Origin: an uncultured Bacilli bacterium
GTDB lineage: Bacteria > Bacillota_I > Bacilli_A > RF39 > UBA660
Length of the DNA stretch: 29,798 bases
Assembly: GCA_947522695.1 (NCBI GenBank)
Contig: CANNTX010000010.1
Location: forward strand, 1 to 29,798
Direction of reading: 5' to 3'
Below are positions 1-6,832 of this stretch, piece by piece. Under the pieces are notes generated by a model. It did not search any database, had not been told where the DNA came from, and was given only the letters and a program-made list of their open reading frames with translations. The translations under genes were made by a program, and so were the position numbers. Each line of letters starts with the position of its first letter. The first letter of the stretch is position 1.

Positions 1-75
1 GATTTTGATTTAACTTTATATACTTGTACCAAAGATGGAAAAAATAGAGTTACAGTAAGATGTAACAGGGTGTAA
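1..75 (+). CDS. Sortase, C-terminal end only (5' part lies outside the window)
   Basis: The first 24 codons encode the last beta strands of a sortase and end at TAA. The segment LTLYTC carries the catalytic cysteine (codon 9) in the usual TLxTC setting. The arginine seven residues later, in NRVTV, sits where sortases keep their catalytic arginine. The spacing resembles class B or class D enzymes more than class A, but the class cannot be fixed from 24 residues. Sortases are membrane-anchored transpeptidases that attach surface proteins to the wall or polymerise pilins. The next gene encodes a secreted surface protein, which fits a surface-display locus, although that protein has no LPXTG-like tail, so it is probably not the substrate. 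Confidence 0.8.
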   Translation, partial: DFDLTLYTCTKDGKNRVTVRCNRV

Positions 76-90
76 AACAAATGCATTTAT

Positions 91-170
91 CCGTCAAGCG
101 AACATTCGAAAAAATATATAGTCATGAAATTTTACTAAAAAAATAAAAAATACGATTGTTCGCTTGACGG
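91..170. repeat. 18-bp inverted repeat with a 44-nt loop between the sortase and surface-protein genes
   Basis: The arms are 91-108 and 153-170. The outer 13 bp (CCGTCAAGCGAAC / GTTCGCTTGACGG) match perfectly and the 18-bp arms differ at one position. They are far more GC-rich than their surroundings, and a run of seven G follows the right arm. There is no T run, so this is not an ordinary terminator. The right arm contains the -35 box of the downstream promoter. It may be a regulator site or a recombination site. Confidence 0.75.
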
Positions 171-191
171 GGGGGTAAACCGAGATATAAT
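164..191 (+). promoter_or_regulatory. Strong sigma-A-type promoter for the surface-protein gene
   Basis: TTGACG (164-169) is followed by a 16-nt spacer and a perfect TATAAT (186-191). The start site should fall near 197-200, giving a short leader of about 25 nt. The -35 box lies in the right arm of the 18-bp inverted repeat, so a protein or structure on that repeat could block or expose the promoter. Confidence 0.75.
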
Positions 192-222
192 TTCACTAGA
201 GTAGGAGTGAAATTATTTTTTT
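187..222 (+). terminator. Terminator-like hairpin directly before the surface-protein start codon
   Basis: A perfect 10-bp stem, ATAATTTCAC (187-196) with GTGAAATTAT (207-216), has a 10-nt loop and is followed by T217-222. The stem overlaps the -10 box of the local promoter, so transcripts starting near 198 lack its 5' arm. Only read-through from the sortase gene would form it. It therefore looks like an insulator that ends upstream transcription. The AGGAG of the surface gene begins in the loop. Confidence 0.65.
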
Positions 223-1578
223 ATGAGAAGTAAAATAACGAAAGAAAAAATATTGGTGATAACAACAGTTTTAGTTGTTTCAATCGTATTTATAGGAATA
301 ACATATGCCTTCTTTACCGCAAATAATCCGGAAGGATCAACAGCTCAGATAATATCAAAAAGTGGTAGAATGTTAATTAATTATAATGATGGAACGGATA
401 ATATAGTACCAGTAACCAACATTCAACCGAGTGATACAATTTTAGTTGATAAAACATTTACATTGACTGGTATAAATACAACAGCATCAAATGGTTTATC
501 TATGCCATATGTAATAAGTATTGAATACCAAAATACATTTCAAAATGCTGAATTAGAGTATTATATTAAAAGAGTGGACACAAATGAGAATATAAGTTGT
601 GCATTAAAAGGATTAGGTTTGGTAAATGATACGCTTGTATCATATGGTTATCCAACAAGTCAAGTCGGATATGTAGCAGGTTATATTGATGATTGGAGTG
701 GAAACACTTCAACTCAAGAACTAGCACATGGAGAATTCAAATCAAGTACAGAAGAACAAGTAATAACTTTTAATTTAAGAATGATGTTTAGAGATACAAA
801 TCGAAATCAAGATTATAATAAAGGAGCAACCTTTAATGGAAAGATAGTAATAACTTCATCAGAAACAAGTACATTTGCAACAGATACATGGGAAGAAATA
901 GCAGATAATGTTAAAAATGGAAAAGGAGCAAAATATAGAGTAGGTTCTGAAAAAGAAGTAGAAATTGGTGGGAAAAATTACACTGTGCGTGTTGCCAACA
1001 ACACGACCCCAGAAGAGTGTAGTAGAGTAGATTTTTCACAAACAGCATGCGGATTTGTAGTTGAGTTTGTTGATATAGTAGAAGAAAGAGCAATGAATAG
1101 TAGTAGTACAAATGTAGGTGGATGGGAAGCATCAGAAATGAGAACATATGCAAATGGCGATTTCTATAATAATTTACCAGAAGAATTAAGAAATGTAATA
1201 ACAGATACAAAAGTAATATCAGGACATGGTAGTGAAGATACAAGTAATTTTACAACAATAGACAAAATATATTTATTAAGTCCACATGAAGTATGGGAGG
1301 AAGGAACAAGTAATCAGGTATCTAGTAAAGATACAGCATGGAACAATACAAGACAATTAGATTATTATAAACAAAGGGGTGTAAATAGTTATGGACATTT
1401 CACTAGTGCAATAAAATGGTATAATAATGATACGGTAGAAATGGCATGTGAGTGGGGGCTCCGCGCGGCTTTTTCTAATGATTACAATCTTTTCTGGATT
1501 GTTAGCGATTTTGGTATTGGCAATATTAACCTTGCTGACGAAAAATTCGGTTTAGCTCCAGCTTTCCGTATCGGATAG
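223..1578 (+). CDS. SipW-type secreted CalY/TasA-like protein fused to a DUF6273-like domain with a candidate hypervariable C-terminus
   Basis: 451 residues. Residues 1-33 form a signal peptide with the GITYAFFTA end typical of SipW-dependent CalY/TasA-type proteins. Residues about 35-215 form a camelysin-like beta domain. From about residue 222 (WEEIADNVKNG, then YRVGSEKEVEI) the sequence follows the DUF6273 pattern, ending in GLRAAF and GLAPAFRI, which correspond to the family's WLRS and GVRPAF blocks. Codons 416-439 (nt 1468-1539) are 23 of 24 NNT or NNC, while the rest of the gene prefers A-ending codons; the tail is also more GC-rich. That is the pattern expected where AAY codons have been adenine-mutagenised by a DGR. 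The protein has no LPXTG motif and no C-terminal membrane segment. The AGGAG lies about 15 nt before the ATG, unusually far, so translation may be weak or controlled. The family assignment is moderately sure; the DGR reading is an inference. Confidence 0.75.
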   Translation: MRSKITKEKILVITTVLVVSIVFIGITYAFFTANNPEGSTAQIISKSGRMLINYNDGTDNIVPVTNIQPSDTILVDKTFTLTGINTTASNGLSMPYVISIEYQNTFQNAELEYYIKRVDTNENISCALKGLGLVNDTLVSYGYPTSQVGYVAGYIDDWSGNTSTQELAHGEFKSSTEEQVITFNLRMMFRDTNRNQDYNKGATFNGKIVITSSETSTFATDTWEEIADNVKNGKGAKYRVGSEKEVEIGGKNYTVRVANNTTPEECSRVDFSQTACGFVVEFVDIVEERAMNSSSTNVGGWEASEMRTYANGDFYNNLPEELRNVITDTKVISGHGSEDTSNFTTIDKIYLLSPHEVWEEGTSNQVSSKDTAWNNTRQLDYYKQRGVNSYGHFTSAIKWYNNDTVEMACEWGLRAAFSNDYNLFWIVSDFGIGNINLADEKFGLAPAFRIG

Positions 1579-1695
1579 TTGTTTTTGATAAATTATTTAA
1601 AAAAATTTTGATAATTATAGGTGAACATCTCTATTCTTAAAATCTTATATTTTGGTAGTTGGAGGAACTGGAATTGAGAGTGATCTATATACAAT

Positions 1696-1719
1696 AGAGT
1701 GAAAATAATCACTCTTTTT
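1696..1719 (+). terminator. Rho-independent terminator after the surface-protein gene
   Basis: A 7-bp stem AGAGTGA (1696-1702) with TCACTCT (1709-1715) has a 6-nt loop and runs into T residues. A second copy, AGAGTGAT (1677-1684), lies just upstream and could pair with the same 3' arm at 1708-1715, giving an alternative fold. Confidence 0.75.
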
Positions 1720-1729
1720 CTTTATTTAA

Positions 1730-1758
1730 TTGACTTTAGTAATAAGTTATTTTATTAT
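1730..1758 (+). promoter_or_regulatory. Probable promoter for the HD hydrolase and trmB genes
   Basis: TTGACT (1730-1735), a 17-nt spacer and TATTAT (1753-1758) lie just after the preceding terminator and about 26 nt before the ATG at 1785. An AAAGGAG ribosome site follows. Confidence 0.55.
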
Positions 1759-1784
1759 AACAGTTATAAAAGGAGAAAATAATT

Positions 1785-2732
1785 ATGAAATTTAATGATT
1801 ATTATGAAAATTTAAATCCGGAAATTAAAGAATATTTTAAAATAATATCTCCTCATTTTCCTAAATTTTTAATTCCGTTTATTGAGAGTAAAACTTTAAT
1901 GAGATTAAAAGATGTTAGTTATTTTTGTGGTGCTATTAATGCGAGTTCAAAGGTCTATAATTTTAAATATGATATTTCTAGATTGGATCATTCTATTTCT
2001 TGCGCATTACATGTATGGAATTTTACTTATAATGATATTTTAACCTTAGCAGCATTGTTTCATGACGCTACTGCTCCGGCATTATCTCACGTAGTTGATT
2101 ATTTAAATGGTGATTATATAAATCAAGAAAGTACTGAACTAAATTTAGAAGAATATGTTAAGACTTATGATCCTGAATTATTTAACTATTTTAAAAGAAT
2201 TGGTGTAAATATAAAAGAAATATCTAATTTTAAGGATAAAAGTGTTGTTGATTTACCTAGACCTTGTTTATGTGCTGATAGGATAGATTTTGTATTTTTG
2301 GGTAATTTAGCTTGGTCAAGAAATTTAACAATCGATGAGATAAAAATAATATATCCTCATATAATAACAACCATAAATGAAAATGGTGAAGAAGAATTTG
2401 CGTTTGATGATGTGTATGTTGCTGATAGAGTAGTTGAACTTAATGATATTATAAATAATTTAACTAGACAAAATGATGATTATGAAGAGATGAATATTTT
2501 ATCTATAATTGTAAAAAGATTAATAGATTTAAAATTAATTAATTATGAAGAATTGTATGTTTTAACAGATAAACAAATATTTGATTTAATAAAGTCTTGT
2601 GATGATAAAACTATTAAAGAACTATTCTATAGGTATCAAAATATGGAAAAAGATGTTACTCCTACAAAAGCAAATATTAAAAATCGTAAATTAAATCCTT
2701 TAGTAAAAAATATTAGATATACAAACTTTTAA
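1785..2732 (+). CDS. HD-domain metal-dependent phosphohydrolase
   Basis: 315 residues. The HD-superfamily metal ligands are visible in order: His69 in RLDHS, His93-Asp94 in LFHDAT, a further His102 in ALSHVV, and Asp165 in CADRIDF. This order matches the broad HD hydrolase family (dGTPase-like and nucleotide phosphohydrolases). The substrate cannot be read from the sequence. There is no signal peptide or membrane segment, so the protein should be cytoplasmic. A good AAAGGAG site supports the ATG. It is followed after 39 bp by trmB in the same direction, and the two are probably co-transcribed and end at the terminator near 3430. Confidence 0.8.
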   Translation: MKFNDYYENLNPEIKEYFKIISPHFPKFLIPFIESKTLMRLKDVSYFCGAINASSKVYNFKYDISRLDHSISCALHVWNFTYNDILTLAALFHDATAPALSHVVDYLNGDYINQESTELNLEEYVKTYDPELFNYFKRIGVNIKEISNFKDKSVVDLPRPCLCADRIDFVFLGNLAWSRNLTIDEIKIIYPHIITTINENGEEEFAFDDVYVADRVVELNDIINNLTRQNDDYEEMNILSIIVKRLIDLKLINYEELYVLTDKQIFDLIKSCDDKTIKELFYRYQNMEKDVTPTKANIKNRKLNPLVKNIRYTNF

Positions 2733-2771
2733 TAAATTGTTATAATTAACAAAGAAAGAAGGAAAATAATT

Positions 2772-3410
2772 ATGCAATATAAAGTAATAAAAAATGCGGA
2801 TAAAATAGTTAAGAATAGTCCTTATGTAGTAAATAATCCTGAAAAATATAAAAATAAATGGAAAGAATTATTTGGTAACTCTAATCCAATTCATTTAGAA
2901 CTTGGAATGGGTAGAGGAGATTTTATTATTGATATGGCTAAAAATTTTCCTAATATCAATTTTATTGGTTTGGAAGTAGTAGATTCTCAAATGGTTATGG
3001 CTGTTGATAATTTAGAAAATAAAAAATTACCAAATTTAAAATTAATAAATATTGATGCTAAAGAAATAATAAATATTTTTGGTAAAGAAATAGATACTAT
3101 TTATTTAACGTTTTGTGATCCATGGCCTAAAAAACAAGATGAAAAAAGAAGATTTACTCATCCCGTATATTTAAGATTATATGATCGAATCTTTAAAAAA
3201 CATAAACATATTATATTAAAAACTGATAATAAAGGATTTTTTGCTTATTCTTTAGAATATTTATCAAGTTATTGGTATACCTTTGAAAAAGTAAGTTTAG
3301 ATTTACATCATGATGAAAGAAATATTCCTAATATTATGACTAATTATGAAAAACAATATTTTAAAGAGGGAAGACCAATCTATTACGTAGATGCTGTATA
3401 TGAAGATTAA
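2772..3410 (+). CDS. trmB: tRNA (guanine-N7-)-methyltransferase TrmB
   Basis: 212 residues, the normal length for bacterial TrmB. The enzyme transfers a methyl group from S-adenosylmethionine to N7 of guanosine 46 in the tRNA variable loop. The SAM-binding motif HLELGMGRGDF starts at residue 41, and the family signature FCDPWPKK at residues 114-121 is followed by RRFTHP, as in the RxxH active-site block. The C-terminal YYVDAVYE segment also fits. An AAGGA site precedes the ATG. It lies downstream of the HD hydrolase and just before a clear terminator. Confidence 0.95.
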   Translation: MQYKVIKNADKIVKNSPYVVNNPEKYKNKWKELFGNSNPIHLELGMGRGDFIIDMAKNFPNINFIGLEVVDSQMVMAVDNLENKKLPNLKLINIDAKEIINIFGKEIDTIYLTFCDPWPKKQDEKRRFTHPVYLRLYDRIFKKHKHIILKTDNKGFFAYSLEYLSSYWYTFEKVSLDLHHDERNIPNIMTNYEKQYFKEGRPIYYVDAVYED

Positions 3411-3434
3411 TACCATTAATAGTGGTATTTTTTT
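3409..3434 (+). terminator. Terminator after trmB
   Basis: A 7-bp stem AATACCA (3409-3415) with TGGTATT (3423-3429) has a 7-nt loop and continues into a T run to 3434. Its 5' arm overlaps the stop codon. Confidence 0.8.
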
Positions 3435-3457
3435 ATTTATTCTACTTAAAATAAAAT

Positions 3458-4429
3458 ATGGTAAAAATTAGGAATTCAAAATTATTAAAATTGTTAATTA
3501 TTTTGGTAGATATCTTACTTATACTAGTAGTTATAAGGGAGTGTAAGATAACTAATTTTTGTTGTACTATTTTAAATTTAATTAGTCCTGTTATAATTGG
3601 TTATGTTATTGCTTGGATATTAAAGCCGATTGTTAATAAATTAAGTAAAAATTATAGTTACACGGGTAGTACGATTATATGCTATTTTTTTATTATAATT
3701 GTAATATTAATATTTGGCTATTTTTTAGTTCCCTTTATTAGAAATGAATCTAAACATATTATTCCGATGTTAGAAAGTATTTATAATCGCATACCTAACC
3801 ATATTTTATCTAAAATAGATGTTAAACAATTAAGTTACAAATTAATAAATATAACGATAAGTGTTAAGGATGTTATTTTAAATTTATTTTATAGTTTATT
3901 TATATCTTATTATTTTTTAGTTGATAATAAAAGAATAACTAATTTTATTGCTAAATATACACCTGGAAAGTTGGTTAATGAAATAAGCACTAATTTAAGA
4001 TTGTTTGTTAAAGGAACCCTTTTAGATACAGCTATTTTATTTGTTATGACAATTATTTCTTTTAAAATAATTAAAATGCCTTATGTATTATTATTATCTC
4101 TTCTTATTGCAATAACTAATATTATTCCTTATATAGGACCGTATATTGGAGGTGTGCCTGCTATTTTGATTGGTTTTACTGTATCAAAGTCAGTTGGTAT
4201 ATATGCTTTAATATTAGTAATTATTTTACAGTTTATAGAGTCAACTTTTATTCATCCAATTATTATGAGTAAATCACTTAATATCCATCCTATTATCATT
4301 TTAATTGGTTTAATTATATTTGGTCATTTTTTTGGCATAATAGGTATGCTTATTTCAACCCCATTAGTAAGCATAATAAAAAGCTTATATTTGTATTATA
4401 AGCCTTTTAAGAAACTTCTAAAAAGATAG
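3458..4429 (+). CDS. AI-2E family transporter (putative permease)
   Basis: 323 residues with about seven hydrophobic segments and the conserved family block ITNIIPYIGPYIGG at residues 219-232, followed by a hydrophobic C-terminal half ending in a basic tail. The family covers exporters of small molecules, including the AI-2 exporter TqsA and sporulation or envelope permeases such as YtvI; the substrate here is unknown. The ATG at 3458 has no recognisable ribosome site, which is unusual in this window, and there is no other in-frame ATG near it. Its last 23 bp overlap the convergent transglutaminase-like gene. Confidence 0.85.
   Translation: MVKIRNSKLLKLLIILVDILLILVVIRECKITNFCCTILNLISPVIIGYVIAWILKPIVNKLSKNYSYTGSTIICYFFIIIVILIFGYFLVPFIRNESKHIIPMLESIYNRIPNHILSKIDVKQLSYKLINITISVKDVILNLFYSLFISYYFLVDNKRITNFIAKYTPGKLVNEISTNLRLFVKGTLLDTAILFVMTIISFKIIKMPYVLLLSLLIAITNIIPYIGPYIGGVPAILIGFTVSKSVGIYALILVIILQFIESTFIHPIIMSKSLNIHPIIILIGLIIFGHFFGIIGMLISTPLVSIIKSLYLYYKPFKKLLKR
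4378..4408. terminator. Bidirectional terminator inside the 3' end of the AI-2E permease gene
   Basis: GCTTATA (4383-4389) pairs with TATAAGC (4397-4403) across a 7-nt loop. It is flanked by A4378-4382 on one side and TTTT at 4405-4408 on the other, so it can terminate in both directions. It serves mainly the minus-strand transglutaminase-like gene, whose stop codon lies at 4407-4409. Confidence 0.6.
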
Positions 4430-5315
4430 TTTTGTCATATTCATGTTCATCTATATTGTATCCTTCTAAAGTAGGAGTATCTATTAAATAAAATTTATGA
4501 AGTAGGGTATCTCTATTGGAACCTTCAGTTATAGGATCATCCCAGGTTAGATCTAAGTGTAACCATTTATTGTTTATATATACCGCGTTCCAAACATGGG
4601 TTGATGATGCAATTCTTATATTTGGTACATTAAATCGATCTAGAAAAAGGGCCATAGCATCGGCATAACCATTACAAGTTGAATATCCTTCTAAAAGTGT
4701 ACCATAACTTATGTATGATTTATATTTTGAGTTATTATTTAAGGCATCCGAATCATATTTAGTATTATTAATAATATAGTCATGGACTGCTAATATTTTA
4801 TCTTCTAAACTCATGTTATTATTAATAATATTACTAATTATCTCATCTATTTTTTTATTAACCGCTTTAATATCTTCATCACTATATAATTTATCAACAG
4901 TTATATTTACTTCACCAGTAGTACTGTAAGATGTTGTAATCTTTTTTTCACCATTAAAAGGAGAAACAAAATAGTTAAGCATAGATAATGTATCATTTTC
5001 ACCATTACTTATTTTTTCAATATCACTAATACAATTTACATATTCTATAGGGCAATAAAAAGTAAAATCTTTATAACCTCTATCAAGAATAGAATAATAA
5101 ATATCAATTAAATCTTGCTTACTATAGGGAATAAAATTCTCACTTTGTTTAACATAGGAATAATTAACATTTTTATAATAGTCGTTAGGGGTATCTAAGA
5201 CAATTTTATGTCCAGAATCTAATAATTTAGTGACATAGTTAATTATGTCATTTCTATAATAGTAAACTAATCCAATTAGACATAAATAAAAAACAACTTT
5301 AAATATTTTCTTCAT
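4407..5315 (-). CDS. Membrane-anchored transglutaminase-like (cysteine protease fold) protein
   Basis: 302 residues from the ATG at 5315. An upstream TTG at 5339 is open, but the ATG gives a standard N-terminus (MKKIFKVV) and has GTGATAAT just before it. Residues about 5-20 form a single membrane anchor with the rest outside. The C-terminal half is a transglutaminase-core domain: Cys214 in GYSTCNGYA, His240 in STHVWNAV and Asp255 in LHLDLTWDDP form the expected Cys-His-Asp triad. Bacterial members are usually peptidases or cross-linking enzymes at the cell surface; which one applies here is unknown. It sits downstream of rpsT but behind that gene's terminator, so it is probably transcribed separately. 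Confidence 0.8.
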   Translation of the reverse strand: MKKIFKVVFYLCLIGLVYYYRNDIINYVTKLLDSGHKIVLDTPNDYYKNVNYSYVKQSENFIPYSKQDLIDIYYSILDRGYKDFTFYCPIEYVNCISDIEKISNGENDTLSMLNYFVSPFNGEKKITTSYSTTGEVNITVDKLYSDEDIKAVNKKIDEIISNIINNNMSLEDKILAVHDYIINNTKYDSDALNNNSKYKSYISYGTLLEGYSTCNGYADAMALFLDRFNVPNIRIASSTHVWNAVYINNKWLHLDLTWDDPITEGSNRDTLLHKFYLIDTPTLEGYNIDEHEYDKTIFLEVS

Positions 5316-5346
5316 ATTATCACTACAATAATATATCAAAATATAT

Positions 5347-5377
5347 AAAAAAAAGAAATGATTTAGTTCATTTCTTT
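5347..5377 (-). terminator. Terminator of rpsT
   Basis: On the minus strand a 10-bp stem AAAGAAATGA (5377-5368) with TCATTTCTTT (5361-5352) encloses a 6-nt loop and runs into T residues. The 5' arm overlaps the last codons of rpsT. Confidence 0.85.
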
Positions 5378-5626
5378 AACTTTTTTATTTAATCTTGCTT
5401 TTTGTCTAGCACAAGTGTTTTTCTTAATTAAACCTTTACTAGTACATTTATCTAAGTTAGATACAGCGGTTTTTAAAATGCCATTTGCTTTTTCTTTGTC
5501 ATTTTCTTTAATAGCTTTTTCTAATTTTTTAATACTGTTTTTTACTCTTGAAGTATATGAAGTATTTGAAGCTGTTTGAACTTTATCAGTTTTTACAGAT
5601 TTTTTAGAACTTTTAATATTAGGCAT
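5363..5626 (-). CDS. rpsT: Small ribosomal subunit protein bS20
   Basis: 87 residues from the ATG at 5626, giving the canonical MPNIKSSKKS start. A reading frame extends nine codons further upstream, but AAAGGAG lies about 9 nt before this ATG. S20 is a helical 16S rRNA-binding protein of the small subunit. The pattern of Lys/Arg-rich helices and the C-terminal block GLIKKNTCARQKARLNKK match the family (usually KNxAARxKSRLxKK). It is divergent from the surface-protein operon at 5750 and has its own promoter and terminator. Confidence 0.93.
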   Translation of the reverse strand: MPNIKSSKKSVKTDKVQTASNTSYTSRVKNSIKKLEKAIKENDKEKANGILKTAVSNLDKCTSKGLIKKNTCARQKARLNKKVKEMN

Positions 5627-5658
5627 ATCTAGGCACTCCTTTCCAAAATTCATTATTG

Positions 5659-5687
5659 ATTATACTAAAATTATTGTAAAAAAGCAA
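5659..5687 (-). promoter_or_regulatory. Promoter of rpsT
   Basis: On the minus strand TTGCTT (5687-5682), a 17-nt spacer and TATAAT (5664-5659) lie about 33 nt before the ATG. Confidence 0.7.
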
Positions 5688-5694
5688 TTAAATA

Positions 5695-5723
5695 TTGATA
5701 AAAAATATATTATTTGTTATCAT
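5695..5723 (+). promoter_or_regulatory. Possible promoter of the second SipW-type operon
   Basis: TTGATA (5695-5700), a 17-nt spacer and TATCAT (5718-5723) lie about 26 nt before the ATG at 5750. The boxes are imperfect but the spacing and place are right. Its -35 lies just beyond the divergent rpsT promoter. Confidence 0.4.
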
Positions 5724-5749
5724 TGTTATAGAAAATAGAGGTTAATGGT

Positions 5750-6400
5750 ATGCAAATGGAGAAACTTATAAAAAAACAAGTTACATTATCTATTTTTTCT
5801 TTTGTACTAATTAGTTTATTAGTAATTGGTACATCAGCAGCTTATTTAAGAGGAGTTACAACAACTAGTTCATATAAATCGAAGATTGGTAAATTAGATA
5901 TTAATTTTACAAATGGGAGTACTATTAATTTAACAACTGATCCTTTAGATGATACAGCAGCAATTAGTAAAACTGATAATATTTATAATTTTACAGTTAC
6001 TAATAGTGGTGAGGATAGTGAAGATGGTGTACCATATTCTTATGTAGTATTATTAATGGCTGGTGATCCAACATTAGATTTTGATACTAGATTTATAAAC
6101 TATTGCATAATTGAAGGAAATGAAGGAGAAGATATATCATCAACTGCTTTTACTGCTGGTAATTGTGTTCCTAAATCAATTAGTTCTACTACAAAATTTA
6201 GTAGATTGCTAATAACATCGAAAGAAAATTTAACAACTAAAGCTGGGAAAAATAGTATGTCTTATAGATTAAAAGTATGGATATCAAATGCATATGGTGA
6301 TATTTTGATTCCAAATAGTGCTATAGGTAAATCTTATAGTCTTAATATATTAATTTGTGGTCAATCTGGAACATCTTTGTCAGATTTGACTTCTTGTTAG
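5750..6400 (+). CDS. SipW-type secreted CalY/TasA-like protein
   Basis: 216 residues. Residues 1-36 form a signal peptide with the VIGTSAAYL ending seen in SipW-dependent proteins, after a short basic N-terminus. The rest is beta-rich, with LDINFTNGS followed by an FTVTNSG segment as in the camelysin/TasA fold. Two cysteine-containing loops (Cys about 125 and 143) and a Cys near the C-terminus may form disulfides. It resembles the N-terminal half of the protein at 223-1578 but has no DUF6273 domain. It leads a run of four closely spaced genes that ends at the terminator near 8460. No SipW peptidase gene lies in the window. Family members build extracellular fibres or act at the surface; the role here is not known. 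Confidence 0.7.
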   Translation: MQMEKLIKKQVTLSIFSFVLISLLVIGTSAAYLRGVTTTSSYKSKIGKLDINFTNGSTINLTTDPLDDTAAISKTDNIYNFTVTNSGEDSEDGVPYSYVVLLMAGDPTLDFDTRFINYCIIEGNEGEDISSTAFTAGNCVPKSISSTTKFSRLLITSKENLTTKAGKNSMSYRLKVWISNAYGDILIPNSAIGKSYSLNILICGQSGTSLSDLTSC

Positions 6401-6414
6401 AAAGGAAAATAATA

Positions 6415-6816
6415 ATGAAAAATACTGAATTAATATTTAAAAATAGTGAGGAAAAAGAAGCAACTGAAAAAGTTCTTGCAACTTTTAAAGGGAAAAAAAT
6501 TAATGAAAATATAGATACATTAGTATCAGAAATTTTAAACTATGCTAGAAAGATAGATGAAATATTAAAAAGTATTGATATTGAATCTTCTTATTTAGAT
6601 ATGGTTAGTAATTTAAATTCAACTAATGAAATAGTTTTAAAAGAAGATATTAAGAATGAAAAAGTCAAAGAAACTGTTGAAGATTTAATTAAAAGAATTA
6701 ATACTAGAATTAATTTAATTCATAATAATGATAAAGTTTTAAAAGAATTAACTGAAAAATATGATATTGATAATATAAATTTAGAAGAAGAAATAAAAAA
6801 TGCAAATTTAATATAG
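6415..6816 (+). CDS. Small helical protein of unknown function
   Basis: 133 residues from the ATG at 6415, which has AAAGGA right after the stop of the upstream gene. A longer frame that overlaps the upstream gene lacks a better start. The protein is acidic, charged and almost wholly helical, with heptad-like stretches (EKVLATF, VSEILNYARKIDEILKSI, VEDLIKRINTRINLI). It has no signal peptide, cysteine or membrane segment and is probably cytoplasmic. I do not recognise a family. It lies between the SipW-type gene (14 bp gap) and the coiled-coil gene (16 bp gap), so it is almost certainly in the same operon. Confidence 0.7.
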   Translation: MKNTELIFKNSEEKEATEKVLATFKGKKINENIDTLVSEILNYARKIDEILKSIDIESSYLDMVSNLNSTNEIVLKEDIKNEKVKETVEDLIKRINTRINLIHNNDKVLKELTEKYDIDNINLEEEIKNANLI

Positions 6817-6832
6817 ACGTAGGGTGATAAAA

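Noticed and set aside
91..170. Invertible promoter (phase-variation switch)
   Set aside because: The -10 box lies outside the repeat and the -35 is the same in both arms, so flipping the 44-nt centre would not change the promoter direction.
911..1243. Minus-strand open frame inside the surface-protein gene
   Set aside because: It is a Leu/Tyr/His-rich shadow of the plus-strand gene, without a ribosome site or a recognisable product.
223..1578. Sortase substrate encoded next to the sortase
   Set aside because: The protein lacks an LPXTG-like motif, a C-terminal membrane helix and a basic tail.
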